From Agaribacillus aureus (GTDB lineage: Bacteria > Bacteroidota > Bacteroidia > Cytophagales > Cyclobacteriaceae): a stretch of 64,000 nucleotides of DNA. The position numbers and the translations under genes were made by a program. The notes below the pieces were generated by a model that saw only the letters and a program-made list of their open reading frames with translations, made no database searches and was not told where the DNA came from. The DNA lies in assembly GCA_030442055.1 (NCBI GenBank), contig JAUJEB010000001.1:930001-994000 (forward strand). Reading direction: 5' to 3'. This document shows, piece by piece, positions 49,252 to 58,227 of this stretch. Every line of letters begins with the position of its first letter. Position 1 is the first letter of the stretch.

Positions 49252-50022
49252 TTAAACAAGATAGAAAAAGGTAAATACAAATACCCAAACCAGGTCTACA
49301 AAGTGCCAGTATAATCCCACTTTTTCTACCATTTCATAATGTCCTCTTCTATCGTAGTAACCCGTAGCAGTACGATAAAAAATGAGAAAATTCAACAATA
49401 CACCACTGGCCACGTGTGTCCCGTGGAACCCTGTAATAAAGAAGAACAACGCTGCAAAAGGTGGCGGCCCATATTCGTTTACTGTTAAATTGGCGCCGTG
49501 AATGGTTTTTGTGATCCATTCGCCATTTATCAGGAATTTTGCGGCAGTGCCAAAATCGGTACCGTGAATAAAGTGCGACCATTCCCAAGCCTGACAGCCT
49601 AAGAAAGTCAAGCCCCCGAGGATGGTCCACAACATCCATTTTTCTACAGCCTTACGGTCATTTCTATGTCCCGCCTCCACAGCCAATACCATAGTAACAC
49701 TACTAAGGATCAATATGAAGGTCATAATTCCGACAAAAACCAAAGGCAACGGAACACCGTGTAAAAACGGCACTGCTTCAAATACTTTTTCAGGGATAGG
49801 CCACCATTCCTGCGAAAAAGTAAAATCATCGGGATGTCCCTCATAGGCGGGATTTCTGAATCTTATCAACCCGTAGGAGATTAACAATGCCGAAAATGTA
49901 AAGGCATCAGACATCAGAAAAAACCACATCATAAGCTTGCCATAGCTTGCTTTGAAAGGAGATCTGCCGCCTTTCCACAAATTGCCAGATGATGTACCAA
50001 CTACAGTTGCTGTATCAGACAT
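49252..50022 (-). CDS. Cytochrome c oxidase subunit III (larger paralog)
   Basis: This 256-residue protein has seven predicted helices and the subunit III motifs: GKLMMWFFLMSDAFTFSALL, ILSSVTMVLAVEAGHRND, LGGLTFLGCQAWEWSHFIHG, FITGFHGTHVASGVLLNFLI, and the final EKVGLYWHFVDLVWVFVFTF. It belongs to the heme-copper oxidase subunit III family. It is one of two subunit III genes in tandem, following the smaller paralog by 15 bp. Confidence 0.92.
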   Translation of the reverse strand: MSDTATVVGTSSGNLWKGGRSPFKASYGKLMMWFFLMSDAFTFSALLISYGLIRFRNPAYEGHPDDFTFSQEWWPIPEKVFEAVPFLHGVPLPLVFVGIMTFILILSSVTMVLAVEAGHRNDRKAVEKWMLWTILGGLTFLGCQAWEWSHFIHGTDFGTAAKFLINGEWITKTIHGANLTVNEYGPPPFAALFFFITGFHGTHVASGVLLNFLIFYRTATGYYDRRGHYEMVEKVGLYWHFVDLVWVFVFTFFYLV

Positions 50023-50037
50023 AAAACTATTTTTTAA

Positions 50038-50634
50038 TTAATGATTCATTAGCAAAAATAAGAACAAATAAATCCAAAGTCCATCTAAAAAGTGCCAATA
50101 CGTTGCACACATTTCAATTTGGACCATATTTCTGGAATGCACCTTATATCTAAAGGCCGCTATTAACACGATTACCAAAAATACAAGCCCGGTAACCAGG
50201 TGGAATCCATGTAATCCCGTAAACACATAAACAAATGAGCCTGCGGGTGTACCGGGATCTGAAAAAATCACACTTTGTGCCTTCAACTGATCCCATGACA
50301 GGTATTGTCCTATTAAAAAAGCCGCTCCCAGCACCGTGGTTATGACCATGGCCACTCTGAGCGTATTTAAGTTATCTTTCTTTGCTGCCCTGTAAGCAAT
50401 ATGCATAGATATACTGCTGAGAAAAATGATGATGGTATTTACCCAAAATATATCAGGTAAGCTAAAATCCAGCCAGTTACCCTCTCCCCGGCGCACTATG
50501 TAGGCGCTGGTCATGGCCGCAAAGATCATTACCACTGAAATGATAAATAACCACAACGCAAACTTTTTGGGATGCATTGAAAGCGGTTGTACGATGCGAT
50601 CTCTAGATTCTATGTTATGTTCCATATCCATCAC
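50038..50634 (-). CDS. Cytochrome c oxidase subunit III (second paralog)
   Basis: This 198-residue protein has five helices and the subunit III pattern: KKFALWLFIISVVMIFAAMT, LSSISMHIAYRAAKK, GQYLSWDQLK, VYVFTGLHGFHLVTGLVFLV, and the end MCATYWHFLDGLWIYLFLFL. It is shorter than the other subunit III by the two N-terminal helices, as usual for five-helix subunit III. Together they form the subunit III pair found in Bacteroidota oxidase operons. It follows ctaB by 8 bp. Confidence 0.9.
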   Translation of the reverse strand: MMDMEHNIESRDRIVQPLSMHPKKFALWLFIISVVMIFAAMTSAYIVRRGEGNWLDFSLPDIFWVNTIIIFLSSISMHIAYRAAKKDNLNTLRVAMVITTVLGAAFLIGQYLSWDQLKAQSVIFSDPGTPAGSFVYVFTGLHGFHLVTGLVFLVIVLIAAFRYKVHSRNMVQIEMCATYWHFLDGLWIYLFLFLLMNH

Positions 50635-50642
50635 TTTATCTC

Positions 50643-51563
50643 CTATATTTTATCCAGCAAATATGCAATTTGAACGATTGGTAAATACAAGAATGATCCA
50701 AACATAATTCTCAATGCGGATTTTCTCGATTCAGCTTCATTTCCAGGCATGCAGTTCCCAATCAATTTAAATGTTTGGGCCAGAAACAAAACACCACAAA
50801 TGGTTGCTACAATAGCGGAATTTATGCCCGTCAATCCAAATTTCGCCGGCAACAAGCCCAATGGAATTAAAAACAGTGTATAGGTCATAATCTGAAACGC
50901 TGTCTTCAAATCCTTCCTTCCCGCTCCCGGCAAGAGCTTAAATCCAGCCCTTCTGTAATCATCATCAGATACCCAGGCAATTGCCCAAAAATGGGGGAAC
51001 TGCCATATAAACTGAATGCCAAACAATATCAGGGCGTAAGCGTCTACTGTACCCGTGACTGCCACCCAACCTAATAATGGAGGCAATGCTCCGGGAATGG
51101 CGCCTACAAAAACAGCAATAGGTCCAACTCTTTTTAGCGGTGTATAAACAAAGCTATACAAGATCATGGAAACAAATGACAGGAAGGTCGTCAACGGGTT
51201 GGTGAATTGGTGTAGAATAGCCAATCCAATCACTCCCAACATCAGGGAGAGAATCATAGACTCCCTTGTGGATACCTTTCTTGTCGGCAGTGGTCTTTCC
51301 TGTGTTCTCACCATTACGGCGTCCAGGTCCTTTTCAATGATCTGATTGATAATTATGGCAGCCCCTGAAACCAGAAATCCTCCCAGGCACAACATTGCAA
51401 GCACTTGCCAGTCCACGCCACCTCTAGTTCCCAACACATAGCCAAACCCCGATGAAAACGCCACCAAAAATGATAGCCTGAATTTGACCAGCTCAAAATA
51501 AGCCTTTGATTTGACTCTTAAATCCTTCAGGAGGTTGATATGGTTTGATGTAGCCGTGATCAT
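50643..51563 (-). CDS. ctaB: Protoheme IX farnesyltransferase (heme O synthase)
   Basis: This 306-residue membrane enzyme of the UbiA superfamily has about nine helices. It transfers the farnesyl group to heme B to make heme O. Motifs: INQIIEKDLDAVMVRTQERP with the Asp-rich first substrate site, VYTPLKRVGPIAVFVGAIPG, and the second site AWVSDDDYRRAGFKLLPG. The gene overlaps heme A synthase by 4 bp and lies upstream of the subunit III genes, so heme O/A synthesis and the oxidase are co-regulated. Confidence 0.95.
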   Translation of the reverse strand: MITATSNHINLLKDLRVKSKAYFELVKFRLSFLVAFSSGFGYVLGTRGGVDWQVLAMLCLGGFLVSGAAIIINQIIEKDLDAVMVRTQERPLPTRKVSTRESMILSLMLGVIGLAILHQFTNPLTTFLSFVSMILYSFVYTPLKRVGPIAVFVGAIPGALPPLLGWVAVTGTVDAYALILFGIQFIWQFPHFWAIAWVSDDDYRRAGFKLLPGAGRKDLKTAFQIMTYTLFLIPLGLLPAKFGLTGINSAIVATICGVLFLAQTFKLIGNCMPGNEAESRKSALRIMFGSFLYLPIVQIAYLLDKI

Positions 51564-52645
51564 GATTTAGTGACCATTTCAGGTTTAACACGCGCATTGC
51601 TTCCCAACTGCAGAAAAAGATAATATTGTATCCCAATGATAATCAGTGCCACCAACAGGTGCACCGGTTGCAGTATTGCCGGAATTCCAAAATAAGCCAT
51701 TAAGGTTCCGGAAAGTATTTCTACCACTACAGCAGCCAGCAGTACTTGTGTCAAAGTATGAAATCCGCCAGACCTTTCGGTAATATTTTTAAACAGGTAA
51801 TAAACCAGAAAGACGTGCAAGGCCAAAATCAGCCAGGAATATGATCTATGGATCAAAAACGGAGCACCGATATTTTCAATCCATTTTTCGCGCATGCCGA
51901 AATCAAATCCAGCCGCAATCACATCAATCGCCTCCCTCACCTGGGTACCCAACACAATTTGAATGAAGGTTAAAACAATACCCAGCACAAACAATATGTT
52001 CAAGGTCTTCAATGAGCCGCTCCATATCAGCCTGTTTTTATTCGTACCCGTAAAATAAACCAGGTAGATCAGTAAAAACATAATGACCATAGCCAATATC
52101 ATATGCACCGTAACCATCCAGGGCAACAGGTTGGTAGATACCACAATAGATCCTATCCATCCCTGAAATACCACTAACACAAAGGACGCCAATGACAAAT
52201 AGAATACCCTGGGGCTTTTTTTGCGGTAAGTAAAAGAAGCCACCAACGTTGCAAAAATCAATATGCCTATGATTGCACCCACTAGTCTATTTATGTACTC
52301 TGTCCAGGTTTTATATTTATTAAATTCGGCTTCTACAAGAATGGATTTGTCATTTCTGATCTTATCAGCTAATTCATTGAAACCCAATATCTCCAGATAG
52401 CCTGAAAATTTTTCATTTTTTTTCGCCCTTTTAGCGGCATAAATCTCCCGGTAATTTTCCGGAAGTTCGCTAACATCCGCCGGGGGAACAATTTGTCCAA
52501 AACATTTCGGCCAGTCGGGGCACCCCATTCCTGACCCGGTGCTTCGCACTATCCCTCCCACTAATATTAGAAAGTAAACGGCAATTAAGGTTATAAAACT
52601 TATTTTCTGAAAGAATGAATAATTATGATTATTCACTTGCTTCAT
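51560..52645 (-). CDS. ctaA: Heme A synthase (COX15/CtaA)
   Basis: This 361-residue membrane protein, counted from Met at 52645 (MKQVNNHN), converts heme O to heme A. It shows the family motifs: LVGGIVRSTGSGMGCPDWPK, EYINRLVGAIIGILIFATLV with the conserved Glu-Tyr-Asn-Arg region, VHMILAMVIMFLLIYLVYF, and HRSYSWLILALHVFLVYYLF. His residues that ligate the hemes are in these helices. It overlaps oxidase subunit I by 17 bp and ctaB by 4 bp, so it is coupled to both. The longer start (52684) would overlap further. Confidence 0.94.
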   Translation of the reverse strand: MKQVNNHNYSFFQKISFITLIAVYFLILVGGIVRSTGSGMGCPDWPKCFGQIVPPADVSELPENYREIYAAKRAKKNEKFSGYLEILGFNELADKIRNDKSILVEAEFNKYKTWTEYINRLVGAIIGILIFATLVASFTYRKKSPRVFYLSLASFVLVVFQGWIGSIVVSTNLLPWMVTVHMILAMVIMFLLIYLVYFTGTNKNRLIWSGSLKTLNILFVLGIVLTFIQIVLGTQVREAIDVIAAGFDFGMREKWIENIGAPFLIHRSYSWLILALHVFLVYYLFKNITERSGGFHTLTQVLLAAVVVEILSGTLMAYFGIPAILQPVHLLVALIIIGIQYYLFLQLGSNARVKPEMVTKS

Positions 52646-54491
52646 CAACAGTAATGCCTTCTTGCTGTACTTCCTCCTGATCAATCAGTTCATTTTCGTG
52701 GGGTAGATTCGACTCCGGCGTTTCCGAATACGGCACCGTCTGAGGAATAAAGTCCTCTTCCGCCCCTGGCTTACTATAGTCATATGGCCATCGATAAACC
52801 GTTGGGATCTCACCAGGCCAGTTGCCATGCCCGGGAACCCTTGGCGTTGTCCATTCCAAAGTATTTGATCTCCAAGGATTTAAAGTTGCCTTCCTGCCCT
52901 TGAAAATGCTAAAGATAAAGTTAAATACGAAAATGAATTGCGAACCAAAAGTAATGATGGCCGCCGCACTTACAAACATGTTCAGATCTGTAAATGAAGA
53001 GAAGGCATCAAAATTTGTAAAAGAATAATATCTTCTGGGGAATCCGGCAACACCAATATAGTGCATCGGGAAAAACACCAGGTAAACACCAACAAAGGTC
53101 AGCCAGAAATGTACATATCCTAATTTATCATCCATCATACGGCCAAACATTTTTGGGAACCAGTGATAGATACCAGCCACCATACCAAAGAAAGAGGCAC
53201 TACCCATCACGATGTGAAAGTGTGCGACGACAAAATAGGTATCGTGTAACTGGATGTCAATGGCTGAGTTACCTAAAAAGATTCCCGTCAGACCACCTGA
53301 GATAAACAGGGAAACCAGGCCAATTGAAAACAACATAGCCGGTGTAAATACGATATTGCCTCTCCATAAGGTAGTCAGATAGTTAAAGACCTTTACCGCC
53401 GAGGGAACCGCAATAATTAATGTCAAAAACATGAATATCGAGCCAAGGAACGGGTTCATTCCGGTCACAAACATGTGATGCGCCCATACGACAAAAGACA
53501 GTATTGTAATCCCTAACAGCGAGCCTACCATGGCCCTGTAGCCGAAAATCGGCTTCCTGGAATTGGTAGATATGATTTCGGAAGTAATTCCCAGCGATGG
53601 TAAAATCACAATATATACCTCGGGGTGTCCTAAAAACCAGAACAAATGCTGAAACAGCAAGGCACTACCGCCTGTGTTCGGTAAAGCCTCTCCGGCAATA
53701 TAAATATCTGATAAATAAAAGCTGGTTCCGAAACTTCTGTCAAATACCAGTAATAGAGCTGCCGAAAAAAGCACCGGAAATGACAGCAATCCAATCACTG
53801 CAGTCAGGAAAAACGCCCAGATCGTCAATGGCAACCGGGCAAAGGACATGCCTTTGGTGCGCAGGTTAATGACTGTTGTCACATAATTGATACCTCCAAG
53901 CAATGATGATACGATAAAGAAAACCATGGCTACCAACCAAAGCGTCATCCCCCCCTGTGATCCCAGCATCGCGTCCGGCAAGGCACTCAGCGGTGGATAA
54001 ATAACCCAGCCACCCGAAGCCGGTCCGGTGGAGAGGAAAAGAGAAATGAACATAATCACTCCGGAAAGGAAGAAAAACCAGTATGACAGCATATTCATAA
54101 ATCCCGAAGCCATATCCCTCGCACCAATCTGGAGCGGGATCAAAAAGTTACTAAATGTTCCACTTAATCCGGCAGTCAGCACAAAAAACACCATAATGGT
54201 GCCGTGCATAGTAACCAATGCCAGATAAAATTCAGGATCTATCTTTCCTTCTGTTGTGATCCAATCTCCTAAAAGTGGCCTTAGCCAGTCCAGATTCATA
54301 TCCGGGAAACCCAATTGAAGGCGGAAAAGGATTGACATACCTCCCCCAATTATGGCCCAAAACATTCCTGTAAACAGAAACTGCTTCGCTATGACCTTAT
54401 GATCAAGGGAAAATATATACTTTGTAAAAAAGTTACCTTCGTGGTGATCATCATGGTGCTCGTCGTGATGAGCATTGTTCTCGTCTGCCAT
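52629..54491 (-). CDS. ctaD: Cytochrome c oxidase subunit I (aa3-type)
   Basis: This 620-residue protein has at least twelve helices and the heme/CuB ligands: His in LVTMHGTIMVFF (low-spin heme), FLGHPEVYIVILPSLG with His-Glu-Tyr (CuB His, A1-type Glu, and cross-linked Tyr), VVWAHHMFVTGM (CuB His pair), and FVVAHFHIVMG (high-spin and low-spin heme His). It is an A1-type oxygen reductase. The N-terminus has an unusual His cluster (HHDEHHDDHHEGNFF, six His within the first 17 residues). It overlaps ctaA by 17 bp. Confidence 0.96.
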   Translation of the reverse strand: MADENNAHHDEHHDDHHEGNFFTKYIFSLDHKVIAKQFLFTGMFWAIIGGGMSILFRLQLGFPDMNLDWLRPLLGDWITTEGKIDPEFYLALVTMHGTIMVFFVLTAGLSGTFSNFLIPLQIGARDMASGFMNMLSYWFFFLSGVIMFISLFLSTGPASGGWVIYPPLSALPDAMLGSQGGMTLWLVAMVFFIVSSLLGGINYVTTVINLRTKGMSFARLPLTIWAFFLTAVIGLLSFPVLFSAALLLVFDRSFGTSFYLSDIYIAGEALPNTGGSALLFQHLFWFLGHPEVYIVILPSLGITSEIISTNSRKPIFGYRAMVGSLLGITILSFVVWAHHMFVTGMNPFLGSIFMFLTLIIAVPSAVKVFNYLTTLWRGNIVFTPAMLFSIGLVSLFISGGLTGIFLGNSAIDIQLHDTYFVVAHFHIVMGSASFFGMVAGIYHWFPKMFGRMMDDKLGYVHFWLTFVGVYLVFFPMHYIGVAGFPRRYYSFTNFDAFSSFTDLNMFVSAAAIITFGSQFIFVFNFIFSIFKGRKATLNPWRSNTLEWTTPRVPGHGNWPGEIPTVYRWPYDYSKPGAEEDFIPQTVPYSETPESNLPHENELIDQEEVQQEGITVDEASE

Positions 54492-54546
54492 AGATCTTAT
54501 ATTTTTGAAACTTCCAGCTATTGGCTGTTTGGTTTTAATTTACTTA

Positions 54547-55647
54547 TTAATTGTTTTTATCACTTTCTATACCCGCAGAAATAACCGCCAGTTCTTTTAA
54601 ATCAGCTGGTACTTTTGACAGGTAATCCTCGTGTGTTGACAACCAGGATTTCTGTTGTGCATACCATTCCTTGTATTCGGCCTCTTCCACTACTTCGATC
54701 AGCATTTTCATGGAAAAGTGCCCTCTTCCACAGATCTCCGTACAGGCCAGCTCGTAGTTAAAATTTTTCCACTTTGGCTCACCGGTATTCGGATCAATTT
54801 CCTGCCACACCGGATTGCCACTATTATTCAAATCCTCCCTCATCTGTGCAGTAGTTTTGTTGGGAACAAACCAGAATCTTGTCGGCATCCCTGGTACGGC
54901 GTCCATTTTTAACCTAAAGTGTGGTACATACACACTGTGTAAAACATCCTTCGCCCGTATTTTAAATTCAACAGGTCTGTTTACTGGTAAATATATCTTC
55001 CGAGGAATAAAGTCATCAAAGGAAGATTTATCAGAAAAATCTATACCAAGACTATTTTCATCATCGATCTTGCGAAAATCGAAAGCACCCAGTTGCTTGT
55101 CTTTACCGGGATACCTCGCCGACCACTGAAATTGCTGCCCTACGATCTCAACCACCTCTGCGCCTTCAGGGGCCTTGTCGGTAATATCAGACCAGGCCTT
55201 CCACCCGCTAAATACCAGTCCTGTCAACACAATGGCCGGAATGACCGTCCAGTAGATTTCCAATTTGTTATTTTCGGGATAATAGTGAGCCTTCGCATTT
55301 TTCTTATACTGGTATTTATAAGAGAACCAGAACAAAAGAATATGGGTTATGATGAATACGATCCCGGTTACCACCGTCGAAATCCAAAATAAATTATCAG
55401 TCACGATACCATGATCCGAGGCAACTGGCAGCTTGTATTCATTTTGCCTTGCAATAGAATACCAAAAGAATAATGCGCACGCACCAATCAGAAATACCAT
55501 CATCAGGATGGCATTCACCCTATTGCTGGTCGACGCTCTTCTCTGCGCCTCCGTCTTCATCACATCGGCCAGGGAATTAATCCTGAACAGCAGCAGCAAC
55601 AGAACTACAAGTAGTACAAGGCCGGCAATTATCGCAAATGTTAACAT
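54547..55647 (-). CDS. ctaC: Cytochrome c oxidase subunit II
   Basis: This 366-residue protein has an extra N-terminal helix (LTFAIIAGLVLLVVLLLLLF). The usual two subunit II helices follow (NAILMMVFLIGACALFFWYS and TVVTGIVFIITHILLFWFSY), then the periplasmic CuA domain. The CuA ligands are in VLHSVYVPHFRLKMDAVPG and ACTEICGRGHFSMKM (His, two Cys, Glu, His, Met). No cytochrome c domain is fused at the C-terminus, so electrons probably come from ActE/ActA of the upstream complex. It precedes subunit I by 55 bp. Confidence 0.95.
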   Translation of the reverse strand: MLTFAIIAGLVLLVVLLLLLFRINSLADVMKTEAQRRASTSNRVNAILMMVFLIGACALFFWYSIARQNEYKLPVASDHGIVTDNLFWISTVVTGIVFIITHILLFWFSYKYQYKKNAKAHYYPENNKLEIYWTVIPAIVLTGLVFSGWKAWSDITDKAPEGAEVVEIVGQQFQWSARYPGKDKQLGAFDFRKIDDENSLGIDFSDKSSFDDFIPRKIYLPVNRPVEFKIRAKDVLHSVYVPHFRLKMDAVPGMPTRFWFVPNKTTAQMREDLNNSGNPVWQEIDPNTGEPKWKNFNYELACTEICGRGHFSMKMLIEVVEEAEYKEWYAQQKSWLSTHEDYLSKVPADLKELAVISAGIESDKNN

Positions 55648-55685
55648 ATATTCTTAATTTATAAAGTCTGTTCTTTAATCTATTA

Positions 55686-57002
55686 TTAAATATGATGATG
55701 CAAGCTTTCTTCCATCATCGGATGGTTTTTGGCGACCAGTGGTGTCTTTGCCAATTGCGAAAATATTACAAATATGAAGATGCTGGCAAACACGACCAAT
55801 AATCCTAATTCAAGGAAACCAAACCCTCCGTTTTCTTTCATAACCCCAGGTGTTACCATTAGGTAAAAATCCAGCCAATGGCCGAAAATTATGATGATGC
55901 AAACCAGCTTCAAGAATATCGCATGGCGCTTTGCATCTCTTGTCATTAATAACAAAAATGGAAGGAAGAAGTTTAGTATTAAATTGATAAAAAATACCGG
56001 TCGATATTGAGCGCTGCTCATCCTTTCTACAAAGTAAACTGACTCTTCAGGAATGTTGGCATAATAGATAAGCAGGAACTGGGAAAACCAGATGTATGTC
56101 CAGAAAATACTAAAAGCCCAGATGAATTTTCCCAAATCGTGCAGGTGGTTGGAATTAACCATTTTAAGGTATCCCCTTCCTTTAAGAAACAGTATTAATA
56201 AGGTGATAGATGCCAATCCGGCAACCCACCAGCTGGCGAATACATACCAGCCAAACATGGTACTAAACCAATGTGTATCTATTGACATTACCCAATCCCA
56301 GGCTGCCATTGAAGATGAAACGGCAAAAAATACGATGAAAATTGCTGATAGTTTAACCATTTTCCTCCAGTACTGGTCACCTCCGTGAATATCCTCCAGC
56401 AAAGACTGTTTTCTGATGGCCAGGAACATCATGAACCACACCGCAAAAAACCCGATCATTCTTCCAAGATAAAAGGGTACTCCTAAATACCATGTTTTAC
56501 CGGCAATGATATGGTCATAGTCAGGGTTAGGGGAACCGTCTTCGAGAAATTCGTTATAAAGATAGCTGTGTGTCCAGTGAAAAATATCATGTCCGGCCCA
56601 AAAGAATAACACCAACATTAACCCGCCGGCGATAGGTAACCAATAACCAAAAGGCTCTGCCACTCTTTTAATCGGGGCAGACCAACCGGCCTGGGCCACA
56701 TATTGAATGGCCACAAAAAAGACCCCGATTAAACCCAGGCCTGCGAAAAATACATTATTGATCCATAAATTGGCTTTTACGCGTTTTAACCACACCGCGC
56801 CATGTTCCTCGTGACCTCCTGTGTCGTGCCCTGCTGCCTCGGCCACATGCTCGGTGCCATGCCCTCCGGCGTGTTCTTCACCATGGTGCCCGCCGGTATT
56901 GATCAGGATGATACCCAGGACAACGGCAATGATTCCAACGATCAGGAAGATGCCCAATTTCTTTTTAAGATCTCCGGTAAATTCAAATTTTTCGTCTGTC
57001 AT
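55686..57002 (-). CDS. actF: Alternative complex III subunit ActF (quinone-binding membrane subunit 2)
   Basis: This 438-residue membrane protein has about ten helices and belongs to the ActF/NrfD-like family; it contributes to the menaquinol site of alternative complex III. A short His-rich loop follows helix 1 (GGHHGEEHAGGHGTEHVAEA and four further His, eight in all). Other motifs: GHDIFHWTHSYLYNEF, GKTWYLGVPFYLGRMIGFFA, WDWVMSIDTHWFSTMFGWYV, FSIFWTYIWFSQFLLIYYAN. It follows actE with 49 bp that hold a GC-rich hairpin, and precedes subunit II by 38 bp. Confidence 0.94.
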   Translation of the reverse strand: MTDEKFEFTGDLKKKLGIFLIVGIIAVVLGIILINTGGHHGEEHAGGHGTEHVAEAAGHDTGGHEEHGAVWLKRVKANLWINNVFFAGLGLIGVFFVAIQYVAQAGWSAPIKRVAEPFGYWLPIAGGLMLVLFFWAGHDIFHWTHSYLYNEFLEDGSPNPDYDHIIAGKTWYLGVPFYLGRMIGFFAVWFMMFLAIRKQSLLEDIHGGDQYWRKMVKLSAIFIVFFAVSSSMAAWDWVMSIDTHWFSTMFGWYVFASWWVAGLASITLLILFLKGRGYLKMVNSNHLHDLGKFIWAFSIFWTYIWFSQFLLIYYANIPEESVYFVERMSSAQYRPVFFINLILNFFLPFLLLMTRDAKRHAIFLKLVCIIIIFGHWLDFYLMVTPGVMKENGGFGFLELGLLVVFASIFIFVIFSQLAKTPLVAKNHPMMEESLHHHI

Positions 57003-57013
57003 TGTATTTATTT

Positions 57014-57033
57014 TTGATGGCCCAGGGCCTCAA
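57014..57033. other. GC-rich intercistronic hairpin between actE and actF
   Basis: On the plus strand, TTGA-T-GGCCC (57014-57023) pairs with GGGCC-TCAA (57025-57033) around a single A, with one bulged T. It lies 11 bp ahead of the actF start codon. There is no T run after it, so it is more likely to stabilise or process the mRNA than to terminate it. Confidence 0.45.
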
Positions 57034-57051
57034 CTAAAATCTTTTAAAAGG

Positions 57052-57699
57052 TTACTGATTTTGCAATTTCTGAACATACCGCACAATCTTCCAGCGCTCT
57101 TCTATACTCAACTGCGACCCGTGTGCACCCATCCTTCTAATACCGTGTGTGATCACATGGAAAATATGCCCCTCGCTATAATCTTTTACTGGCCTGGAAG
57201 TATAAGAAGGCACACCCTGATAAACTTTACCCACTTTTCCGTCCCCCTTTCCATTTGTGCCATGACAATGGGCACAAAATTTATCGTACAAGACTTTTCC
57301 ATCTGCTATAACAACTTGTGTGGAATCCAATGGATTCTTCAGGTTGGCAGCCGCCCAGGAAATACTGTCCTTAGGTACCCGGTAGGGCAAAAATCCTTTT
57401 TTGCTTCTTCTTACGGTATTAGGCACCGGTTCCCTCATATTCATGCTGTCGGGGTTGATGGGGTTTGAGCTAAAATACTCTCCCTCGCCATTATCCAGGG
57501 AACTAACCCAATTGCCGGCATTCACATCTTTAATTTGTTTTAGCGGTTCGTAGGGTACGGCGTGGTACATGTTAGGGGAATATTCTTTACCCGGATCATT
57601 TACGCCTGCCCCGCACGAGGTGAGGAGTGTTATTCCGATCAGACCTACAATAAAATGTAACCTATTATATATAAACATGCTTGTTGATTTTAAGCTCAT
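57052..57699 (-). CDS. actE: Alternative complex III subunit ActE (monoheme cytochrome c lipoprotein)
   Basis: This 215-residue exported protein has a lipobox at about residue 29 (GITLLTSCGAG), so it is probably membrane-anchored through a lipidated Cys. It contains one heme c motif (CAHCH in DKFCAHCHGTNGKGDGKVG) and a probable Met axial ligand in GIRRMGAHGSQL. It carries electrons from ActA towards the oxidase. Stop and actF start are separated by 49 bp, and its own start directly abuts the end of actD. Confidence 0.94.
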   Translation of the reverse strand: MSLKSTSMFIYNRLHFIVGLIGITLLTSCGAGVNDPGKEYSPNMYHAVPYEPLKQIKDVNAGNWVSSLDNGEGEYFSSNPINPDSMNMREPVPNTVRRSKKGFLPYRVPKDSISWAAANLKNPLDSTQVVIADGKVLYDKFCAHCHGTNGKGDGKVGKVYQGVPSYTSRPVKDYSEGHIFHVITHGIRRMGAHGSQLSIEERWKIVRYVQKLQNQ

Positions 57700-58227
57700 T
57701 TAATCAAAATTTTTAGTATTTACCTCCGAGGCGCCGGACTGATTTAATATGCCGGTGATCTCTTCTGAGGAAAGATGATTTTTTGCCAGGTCAATAGCCA
57801 TTACATGCTTATCATCTGTACTTCTGATATCGAAAATTTTAGGTTTCCCGTAAGGTTTTAAATTACTGACCACGAAAAAAGTACCCACCATTCCAAAGGC
57901 CGATAATAGTACTGTCATTTCAAAAGTAACAGGGATAAAGGTTGGCAAAGGTGCAAAATCTTTACCGCCAATGTTCATGGGCCAATCGAATCCCATCATA
58001 TAAAACATCATCGTAAGGGCCAATGTGGTACCGGTTAAACCAAACAAGAAAGCAGCAATTGGCAACCGGGATCGTCGATATCCCAGGGCGTCTTCCAGTC
58101 CATGCACGGGGAATGGTGTAAATACTTCATGGATCTTTACCCCACTTTCTCTAACCTGCTTAACGGCATTCAACATGACATCCTCGTCATCGTAAATACC
58201 AACTAAATAATTTTTACCGCTTTCCAT
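57700..58227 (-). CDS. actD: Alternative complex III subunit ActD (DUF3341)
   Basis: This 175-residue membrane protein has two helices (about residues 57-80 and 97-120). DUF3341 motifs are IYDDEDVMLNAVKQVRESGV, KIHEVFTPFPVHGLEDALGY, and PIAAFLFGLTGTTLALTMMF. It is a structural subunit of alternative complex III with no cofactor. It directly abuts actE and actC (one base or less). Confidence 0.93.
   Translation of the reverse strand: MESGKNYLVGIYDDEDVMLNAVKQVRESGVKIHEVFTPFPVHGLEDALGYRRSRLPIAAFLFGLTGTTLALTMMFYMMGFDWPMNIGGKDFAPLPTFIPVTFEMTVLLSAFGMVGTFFVVSNLKPYGKPKIFDIRSTDDKHVMAIDLAKNHLSSEEITGILNQSGASEVNTKNFD

Noticed and set aside
56821-57468. 215-codon plus-strand frame across actE and actF
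   Set aside because: It runs antisense through two well-supported genes and the Cys/Pro-rich start is the reverse of the ActF His-rich loop.
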